Part shown: positions 34,968-41,993 of the stretch, piece after piece
Numbering within the stretch: the first letter of the stretch is position 1
Layout: each line of letters starts with the position of its first letter
Source of the DNA: Echinostoma caproni
Lineage: Eukaryota > Platyhelminthes > Trematoda > Plagiorchiida > Echinostomatidae
Direction: 5' to 3'
Assembly: GCA_900618425.1 (NCBI GenBank)
Contig: UZAN01040904.1
Span: 3,896 to 45,888, forward strand
DNA: 41,993 nt
Position numbers and translations under genes: made by a program
The notes under the pieces: generated by a model
Database searches by the model: none
Seen by the model: only the letters and a program-made list of their open reading frames with translations
What the model was told of the DNA's origin: nothing

Positions 34968-35204
34968 AAGCCTGGCTTGACACGAAAGGATACTGAAAAC
35001 CTTGGTCTCCGTTCCGTCTACGGCGTTCGCCAATGGAATTCGAGCTGTATCACAATCTGCGCTGTTTTTGCCACAGATCGCCGAGCGTGGGCAGTGGCAA
35101 TTCGAGATATCTATGAAGCCGGTTTAACCTCTCCCAGGAATCAAACGCTGCAAAGTAAAGTAGGTAACTTTCCCCCCTTACTTCTGAATAACAATCACCC
35201 GGTA

Positions 35205-36150
35205 CCCACAATATCGACAGCTGAGATCCAAATATTTTCTGAAACTTTTTCTATCTTTGGCTTCGCACGAACAATCAACTCTTTGTCTACATTTGTTGGT
35301 GATTTTAATAAATGATGAAACTTTTCTCATCACACTGTGTATAGAAAATTGGGTACATCTTCCTATCAGACTCAATGCACAACTAGACTTCGCTTTTATA
35401 AATGGACCGAAAGCTTTCAAAGTCCTGAAATGCTCTTCTCTGAGTAGCCCTGATCATTGTACTTTGAGTGGGCCCTACGGTTGACAGCACAACTAACCGT
35501 TACAGGTTTTTAAGAAGACCATACAGAATAGTGAGTCAAAGGATTTGTTCATTGAAGAACCTAATAAGGTGTTCTTAAGCTACAAAGCGCATTTAGCAAT
35601 CTTGATCGATCCGTATTACTCAGTCTGCGTACCAAAAATGGTATTCATTTAAACATTTGCAGATGGATCTGCGATTATTTATGGATAGGCACTTTACGTG
35701 CCCGAACGGCAAGATATCCCTAATCGCTTCATTGACTCTGGTGTTCCGCAAGGTGCAATTTTGCCCAGTTTTTCTTTGTAATGTATATCAAACAATTTCG
35801 CGTTCCTTCTATATTTATTGGCTGTAAAGACACAGAAGATATTGTTTTACGATGGACAAAACCGCCCATGAGGAGGTTTTAAATGTTCAAAGAAACCTAA
35901 TTGACATTGATTTTTTTCTTGCCCCATTCTCCTTCATTGAATGCTTCGAAATTTCAAGATGTTGCGTTTTCCCTGTTGGTCTAGGAATCGTATATAGCCA
36001 TCAAAAATAGGTTTTCTACACTTTCTGTCACCCAGGAACCTATAAAAACATCAATAATGGCAAATTACCTGGACACCACCTTATCACACAACTTATTATG
36101 GTCACCGCACTTTCAGAAAACATTCAAGTCAAGAAGTGGCTTTAATTCAC
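35205..36150 (+). pseudogene. CR1-type LINE, endonuclease 3' part and RT remnant
   Basis: Directly after the second TSD copy the frame reads PTISTAEIQIFSETFSIF and then FVGDFNK, the GDFN block of LINE endonucleases. LDFAFINGPKAF and SSPDHCTL follow, the latter being the SDH block with S changed to P. After a gap, DSGVPQGAILPSF near 35.75 kb is the RT VPQG block, and VLNVQRNLIDIDFF near 35.89 kb fits the region after YADD. The fingers and much of the palm are deleted. The reading continues the CR1 piece that ends at 31724-31732, so both belong to one element split by the RTE. Confidence 0.65.
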
Positions 36151-36186
36151 CCTTAGGGGATGAACATTCTGCTACTACACAATCAC

Positions 36187-36372
36187 TTTCTGTAAAGTTA
36201 GGATGCTTACATATTGCTCACTCTGATGAATAATACTTTCTGTTCTCCATAAGATGGTTCTTAGGTTTGTGAATGCATGCGTGCTACCCCATTGTTTGTA
36301 CTGCTTCCCAGTGATTTCCCCTGGTATGTTGAAGAAAGGCTTATTTTCTGGCGAGATTTCAAAAACATATCT
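36187..36372 (-). CDS. Candidate globin-fold exon
   Basis: After a strong minus-strand acceptor (pyrimidine-rich tract ending GTATTCAG) 62 codons are open. The translation VFEISPENKPFF resembles the B-C helix end of globins, with Pro at residue 8 and the CD1-like Phe at 14. The stretch THAFTNLRTILWRTESIIHQ places a His at residue 32 where the distal E7 His would be, 18 residues after CD1. EQYVSILTLQK then fits the E-F turn. The proximal F8 His would lie in a following exon and is not seen. The donor AAA|GTGATT at 36186 is mediocre; a better GTAAGC lies 24 bases upstream inside the frame. The match is by eye, so sure only at the level of a good candidate. Confidence 0.4.
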
Positions 36373-38329
36373 CTGAATACAGTGAATCGTTAGAGATGAA
36401 AGTAAAGACTCCAGCATAAACAGACATCTACAAGCATGTGAAAATTTTATTACCAAAATATTTTATTTTATATGCCTTTTTTCATATCTTAAGTGTGTTT
36501 CGCTCAAGTTCGCGCTTCTACTTGTTGACAAGAAGAAAATTTTCACCGAATTACGTAATCCGATGCTTCATTGACAAATACGATACTTGCTAATTTATGT
36601 ATTAGTTTCTATGATATTTTAAATCTGTCTCCACAAATGTGGTGTAAAATGCTAAAAATTCGCCTATCCGGGTGCATAAGGTTACTTACTGCTGACTTAA
36701 CGTGACTTGAGCTGAGAATTGGGCTATTTGGGTTGCAAGAACTCCTGATGTATCCGTGCAGGGCAAAAAATGTTGCTCGAACCGATGCGCATTAATTACA
36801 TTCCTATCGGACCTTGCTGGTCTGGTTTTTCCGTGAACTTGGCTAACTTCGCTTTCAGCTATATATGCTTTCTGCAATCCCTTCGGCTTCCAAAACTGTC
36901 AGTTGAAGTACAATTTTTACCAGGAAGATTTTGTGGTACCGCGGCATTTCTTTCATAGAAGTGTAAATTGTGGAACGTAACGGGCACGAAAAGTTCAATG
37001 TAATGTTGGCAGGGTTGTATGTCAGACGTGTGCATTCTTCTAACTCGTCAAATTAATCAGGCTAGAGATCGCCTAACGCTACCCTAGAGGCTTAACCGTT
37101 GTTAAGACTACACTCTATATCGTCTGTGCCTCGTCTTCCGTTTGGACCTGATTTGAAAACGCTTAGATCAGGCCGATAAACACGATTTCAGCTTGGAATG
37201 CTTAGTTAAATACCAGATTTGCAGTGTAGTAATGCTGGTTGTACGAAGAAGTGGAGTGATCCACGATGATATTTTGTATTCCCGTTTTCTTAAAAACCAA
37301 CTGTAACTGACAATGATACTACGTCCTTTTTTACTTTACCACTTGCGTTATGCTGAGAATGAATATCTGCTCCACGTTATCTAAAATGGGTCTTATTTTA
37401 CCAGACACCACATGCTCACAATTCCTTACGACATTTTTTGCTTTCATTGATCGTCTCAGAGGCACGCACTAGGTACTTTCCGGGGCCGCTATACATCTAT
37501 TAGACGGTTACGATTTTCGCGAATGTTTCTGTTTAATTTGAACAACGATACACTAAGAAGTTGAGCACAATAGGAGGTTAACAAGAAACCCTATCAACCA
37601 GCCACGCAATGAACGGCCACACTAATGTGGCCGAATCTAGGAGGAAATTTTAACAATATTGTATTTTAACGATATTGTACGATTGACAACCATCACTTAA
37701 TCTCTGAAATCTCTTTTTATGTTCACATCAACACGTCGGTACCAACGCATGTTAACATTTATTCTTCATAGACTTTATCTGCCAGTGCGACAACATTCTT
37801 GCTTTCATTCGTGAGCAAGTTGTTTTGGTTACCTTTGTGTTTTAAAGCAAACATACGTTACCATATAGTGATACACCGGTAGTGCCAAGGTATCGCATTA
37901 ATTTTCCGTGATTGCACAAGCTATGAACTCCTTTATTTTATTGAACACAACATCCTTGCACATTCCAACTTTCCACAGTTTACAGCTCGATTCTTTTGCC
38001 GAGTATTGTGTTCTGATATCATTCCCAGCCCTATTTTTGGGTTAGTGAGTAATTTTCAACACGTATACGAAATACTAGTCCCAGTGTTAACTACAATACC
38101 GTCAGCCGCACGTTCTCTGGTTTAACAGACCGTTACTTACGTCCTTTTAAACAACACGATTTGTTCAGAAGTTCGTCCGACCTATGGTGATCAATTCTTT
38201 TTCCAACCGGAAAAAGATCAGTGTTCAATACTTCATGATCTTATCTGATCCTTGAGGCATCATCACATCAATATATGAACTTTTTCTCTCGAGTATCTCG
38301 CCTGCAACACACTAACACCTGAACAACAG
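36373..38329. other. Unassigned AT-rich DNA
   Basis: No recognised gene. If the CR1 pieces at 35.2-36.15 and 38.34-38.87 kb were one element, this stretch would be an insert in it, but I see no element ends. Confidence 0.35.
37614..37679. repeat. GC-rich hairpin followed by a 16-bp tandem pair
   Basis: CGGCCACA (37614-37621), a CTAA loop and TGTGGCCG (37626-37633) form a perfect 8-bp stem in AT-rich surroundings. Fifteen bases on, TTTTAACAATATTGTA (37648-37663) is repeated with one change at 37664-37679. Confidence 0.6.
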
Positions 38330-38339
38330 GAGTGATCAA

Positions 38340-38870
38340 ATTTCACCTGCTCACACTGAAACTAAGACACTTCCAGTTTTCGTTCCACTGTATTAATCGA
38401 TTGTTCGCCCATACACGGAATATTGAGTGCAGGCATGGGCACCGATTACGGGAGGAATGTAACATGTGTAGAAAGAGTGCAACGCTTGGCTACCCGAATG
38501 GTGACTGGGAAAAAGGGGAAAAGCTCTGAGCCGCGGTTGCGAGTTCTTAATCTCTTTCGCTGGAGCGTAGACGAGTGATGGGAGATCTGATAGAAACTTT
38601 AAAAGTTGTAAGAGATCTAGCGGGATTCAATCTAGACGATTTGTTTACTATTCCTCGTGCTCAAAACACGAGAGGTCATGGCAATAATCTTCAACAAAAC
38701 CACGCCAGGTTGGAAGTACGGGCCAACTCCTTTGCACACAGGGTCATAACTATGTGGAACAGGTTACCCGCAGAAGTAGTCATCTGCACCAAAGTTAACG
38801 CCTTCAAGGTTACCCTGGACGCATGCCGGTCAGCAACGTTCCCCGAAGTTAGTATTTAGAGTGAAAACAT
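38340..38870 (+). pseudogene. CR1-type LINE 3' end
   Basis: Broken frames read IVRPYTEY and QAWAPITGG (38.39-38.45 kb), then VERVQRLATRMVTGKKGK (from 38468). After a frameshift near 38.57 kb follow MGDLIETLKVVRDLAGFNL, PRAQNTRGH and HARLEVRANSFAHRVITMWN with RLPAEVV (to 38859). This is the conserved C-terminal tail of CR1-type LINE proteins. It ends at a TAG after EVSI. LINE copies are commonly 5'-truncated, which would explain why only the end is present. It may instead belong to the CR1 element upstream. Confidence 0.75.
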
Positions 38871-39099
38871 CAAGAATAAATTTCACTTTAGCCGAAATTT
38901 TAAGAAATGGAGTAAACTCCGGCTTCACTGTTGGAATTGCTCTAAAACTGACTCTCCTGTCACATGTGATCTATGTATACAAACGCATGCGTACTTGAGG
39001 TCTCTAACCAATGAAGCGAGGAGATATCCTTCCTTGTTTTCTTCTCTTTCTCAAGAATACAAAGTTCCGACCTAGTCCGAGAGACAAAGAAGTACTACC

Positions 39100-39921
39100 A
39101 TGCAGTTATTTCTTGTGTTCGACACGGTTGGCGAGCTGACACCAAGCGCCGGTTCCCAGAGCTTTATAAACGCCGTGAAGAACTCGCAGTCACGTGATGG
39201 AATATTATGTCTCAATGACCGAACAATCATTCTTTCATCTTTACACTCCGCAGTGCTGAGTGACTTGCATTTGGAACATCTCGGTATTGAGAAGATGAAA
39301 TCACTTGCACGTTTGATATGCTGGAGGCTTAACAATGATTTGCGTCGAGTGGCCAGATCATGTACTGACTGCATCCACAAAGCTCGCACACAACCATCTA
39401 AGTGGACTCCTTGGCAAATGTCTTCTGAACCCTGGCAGCGAGTGCATGCCGATTACTGTGGTCCCATCCTGAACAAATACCACGCCCTAGCGATTATTGA
39501 CTCTTATTCACGTTGTCCTGAGGTTTATTTCACTACGTCACCCAACGCAGAATTCACTATAACTGCTATCCGGAAGACGTTCAGCCGGAAGGGTTTTTCA
39601 CAAGCTGTCGTCACTGACAATGGTAGTCACTTCACAGCAAAGAGCGTGACGGATTGGTTGAAATCCATTGGCTGTCGACATGTTCTAACTCCACCTCGAC
39701 ACCCACAGTCAAATGGTGCAGCAGAAAACTTCGTCCGGACATTGAAAAGTGCAATTGCATCCTGCCACATCTTTACTTTCACTGATTTAGGCAAGGGTGT
39801 TGATAATTTCCTTATGCAGTACAAGAATTCAACTCATGCTGCTACGGGGAGCATTCCGGCCAAATTATTCGAAAATCGCATACTTCGTACCAAACTTCTT
39901 AACTTGAATCAGCTGAAGTAA
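39100..39921 (+). pseudogene. Ty3/gypsy integrase, catalytic triad intact
   Basis: A 273-codon frame. An HHCC zinc-binding domain is seen at His57, His60, Cys88 and Cys91 (HLEHLGIEKMKSLARL ... SCTDC). The integrase core follows: RVHADYCGP (Asp118), VVTDNGSHFTAK (Asp173) and HPQSNGAAENFVRTLK (Glu209), with 35 residues between the last two, the D,D35E spacing. The enzyme would join retrotransposon cDNA to the genome. The first roughly 35 codons belong to another frame: upstream the family reading is YKRREELAV, shifted at about 39195. The frame ends early at LNQLK, after which the reading continues in another frame. Confidence 0.85.
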
Positions 39922-40245
39922 CTTATCATAGTGGAAATGAGCTACGTCCTTCAAGAGGATTGGTGTTGAACCAGATGGGTCAAAGAATGTATGAACTCCT
40001 TGACTTAGACGATGGGTCAGTCCATCGCAAACATATTGACCAAATAATTTGTAATGTTCCCAATTCTGAATGTTCTAATCCTTCTCTTTCTGAGTCTATT
40101 TCAGATGAAAACCATTTTAAATGAGCTTTCCGAGAGTTCCGTCAAAAATCCTTCAAGATCCGAACGCTTGCGTTTCAATGAGAGACTTGATTACAACAAC
40201 CCCGAGATTCATTCAAGCTGCGGTGAATGTGGTGATTGTGTATAA
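39922..40245 (+). pseudogene. Gypsy pol C-terminal tail, frameshifted
   Basis: After the integrase stop, a shifted frame reads GLVLNQMGQRMYELLDLDDG and VHRKHIDQI, the chromodomain-less C-terminal block of gypsy integrases that follows the core. A second shift near 40.12 kb leads to SERLRFNERLDYNNPE and SCGECGDCV, ending at TAA (about 40243-40245). Two frameshifts therefore break the pol tail. The 3' LTR should follow, but I could not define one. Confidence 0.7.
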
Positions 40246-40781
40246 ACTGAACATTCTTGTTTCATTACATGATCGATTGTTTTGTACAATTTCGGCGTGT
40301 AATACAAAACTGACTTCGAATATTCTGAGGTTTTATTCCATACTGCGTACTAGTTCGGTTGGAGCTTAATTGCGCGGATTATTGCGATTCAATTCCTGAT
40401 ACTAAGTACAGATTACCACAGGATCACAAATACCAAATCAACTGTACGCAGTGTTGGAAGCTACTCCCATCCACCGATAACACATCAAACTGGACGGTCG
40501 ATTGGCAAGAGCCATATTCGTCCTGTGCAAACTGAACTGAACTGAACTGCACAATGGAAATTGTGCCATCATAGCACATTCCCCCTGAGATACACCATCA
40601 ACAATATCTTTACCTTTATCTTAGTAACAAAATATTCCTATGTATGCCGTTGCAAGGCTGGTTGTTCTGTGAGATGCTTGGATTTTCAGCTGAAACAATG
40701 TCACGGAAATTATCACCACAGTTGAAAGGTGGGTTGCGGACCTAAAAGCAAATACTATCATGCAATAATAGTTCTACTAAC
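40246..40781. other. Unassigned DNA after the gypsy pol, with (AACTG)4
   Basis: Should contain the 3' LTR of the gypsy element, but no second copy is present to define it. It does not resemble the LTRs at 26 kb. A pentanucleotide repeat, AACTG four times, lies at 40529-40548. Confidence 0.4.
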
Positions 40782-41010
40782 CGTGCGAGTGTTGGTATTC
40801 GTTGTCTGATTCCTGCATTGGTAAATCAGGTTGCAGTTTGGGACACTCGGTCAAGAAGTAACCCTGTAACTGTCGATCAATGTCAGTCAAGCTATCAACC
40901 CCTAGGGTGCGAGCACATTTCAAACTCCATAAGAAATCTTGTCGACAAACCAGTAAGTAGAACAGCTTCAAATTAATTGCTACCAATGAAACACCAGTAG
41001 CGGTTCTCAA
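40782..41010 (-). CDS. Candidate exon with TAF1B/Rrn7-like helix
   Basis: On the minus strand about 76 codons are open, ending at a donor-like CG|GTTAGT (40781). Open reading extends a further dozen codons upstream to an in-frame TAA, without ATG, so it would be an internal exon. Acceptors are available (TTTGAG or TTGGTAG) but are mediocre. The stretch SLVAINLKLFYLL ... FLWSLK resembles the helix around LKLLFLLDD...WSLS that I recall from the TAF1B/Rrn7 family of RNA polymerase I initiation factors. The rest, including DIDRQLQGYFLTECPKLQPD, is unassigned. The family call is weak. Confidence 0.3.
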
Positions 41011-41046
41011 ACCGACCGTTTCGCAACCGTAATTTTCTTTTCTTGC

Positions 41047-41993
41047 ATCTTATTCTGCTCCAAGTTTCCTGATAGATCCATTTAAGCTGACTGTGATCAT
41101 CAAATCACGTACCAGAAGCACTTTCACTCTACACACACACTACACACTACACATTAGCAACAGGACGGGTTCATTTTCCAACCAGTCATGCGTAATTGAG
41201 GATTATCAGGACATGGTTACATAACCGTGGCATAATTATCAGAACCATCAAGGTTCAGATATCAAGTAACGACTTAGCCTCTCGATCAGGTAGCTAAACA
41301 ACTGCTAAATTTCTCCTTCTTACTTACGGACCCTTCTCCACCGAACCCAATCAAGTGTACCGTCCAGATTTAGCATTTATCGCCATTATTTGGCGATAGC
41401 TGCCTTCCAGGGAAAATTTCTTAATTAGATATAACAACTTGGACGTTTCCAGGATTAAGTTTTGCTTAAACTATTATCGTTCTTTTAATGAGCTCGAAAA
41501 GAATGCACCCATACAATTCCCAAAGGTAAGCTCTGTATCGCACGCTTTCGTTGCATTGATCAAATCTACTTTCAGGTTTCAGCTGCCGTTGCTTAAATAA
41601 CGGCCTAGGCCTAGCCAAACCTACTTCTAACATTTTGGAAGATTCCGAATACATCGTTTTCCACAAACCCAATCTTTGGTTCTGTTTCCTTTTTCGACGG
41701 ATATTCAAAACGAACCTGAGCAAACATTAGTGACAGGTTCTGAAGAACATCAGCAACCATCAAGTCACTAAAACCAGTTAATAACTATGACAGCAGACGG
41801 CTCACCATAAACCTACATTAGCCCCAAGTTAACAATCAATGCTTACTCATTTTGGGTTATCCATCTTCTATTGTTGGAATGGATTTCTTTTGTGCTTTTC
41901 TTTCTGTCGATTGACAGTTTGCGTCGGCTCTTATTTGACTTTAGGGATAATTCTGTAGAGATGGAGGCACTCCTTCACGACCTGCGAAAGCCA
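41047..41993. other. Unassigned DNA at the window's right edge
   Basis: A minus-strand frame at 41466-41723 and an alternative short segment after CTCAG near 41720 (VRFEYPSKKETEPKIGF) could be exon material of the same gene as 40.8-41.0 kb, but neither has a full splice pair or a known domain. An AC-rich stretch lies at 41131-41153. Confidence 0.3.

Larger units (their letters stand above)
31733..35196 (+). mobile_element. RTE-type LINE, decayed, inserted into a CR1 LINE
   Basis: A 3464-bp unit flanked by ACCCGGTA on both sides (31725-31732 and 35197-35204). It holds a GC-rich non-coding leader, an endonuclease with its C-terminal part deleted, a reverse transcriptase and the RTE-type C-terminal region, then a short tail with GTAAAGTAGGTAA and GAATAACAATC, resembling the short tandem tails of RTE elements. 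Many stops and frameshifts, plus an N at 32767, make it inactive. It is younger than the CR1 it interrupts. Confidence 0.85.

Noticed and set aside
1..41993. CRISPR arrays, bacterial operons, rRNA genes or phage genes
   Set aside because: No spaced direct repeats, operon-like gene packing or rRNA motifs were seen; the content is eukaryotic repeat-rich DNA.

Overview
The window reads as a repeat-dense, AT-rich (roughly 37-40 % GC by eye), intron- or intergenic-like stretch of a flatworm genome, most likely a trematode. The basis is the repeat mix: an RTE-type and a CR1-type LINE, a Penelope-like element with a GIY-YIG domain, a Ty3/gypsy element, a Tc1-type transposon and tRNA-derived SINEs. 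The species call is inference. There are no bacterial-style operons or ribosome binding sites, and no complete host gene is visible.

Layout. 0-11 kb: mostly unassigned AT-rich DNA with a 248-bp MITE-like hairpin (598-845), a tRNA-like repeat (3.2 kb), an internally deleted Tc1 transposase remnant (4.0-4.4 kb) and two or three candidate host exons. 11.5-14.4 kb: a decayed minus-strand Penelope-like element (reverse transcriptase plus GIY-YIG remnant) with a tRNA-derived SINE inserted in its RT; an 8-bp target-site duplication (TSD) flanks the SINE. TA microsatellites and a short inverted repeat lie at the element's edges. 14.4-25.9 kb: no recognisable gene, only scattered tRNA-like SINE remnants and short dispersed repeats. 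25.92-26.71 kb: two nearly identical gypsy LTR copies in inverted orientation around a GC-rich gag fragment. This is the most unusual object in the window.

31.2-36.2 kb: a CR1-type LINE interrupted in its endonuclease by a 3.46-kb decayed RTE element, flanked by an 8-bp TSD; the CR1 reading frame resumes on the far side. 36.19-36.37 kb (minus): an open segment with a good splice acceptor that resembles a globin core exon. 38.3-38.9 kb: a CR1 3' end. 39.1-40.25 kb: a gypsy integrase with an intact D,D35E triad between frameshifts. 40.78-41.01 kb (minus): an open segment with a hydrophobic helix resembling TAF1B/Rrn7.

The mobile elements are almost all dead, broken by frameshifts, stops and deletions. 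The candidate host exons are unlinked and tentative; they fit large introns filled with nested transposons. Several single-N positions are flanked by duplicated bases, which points to assembly joins rather than biology.
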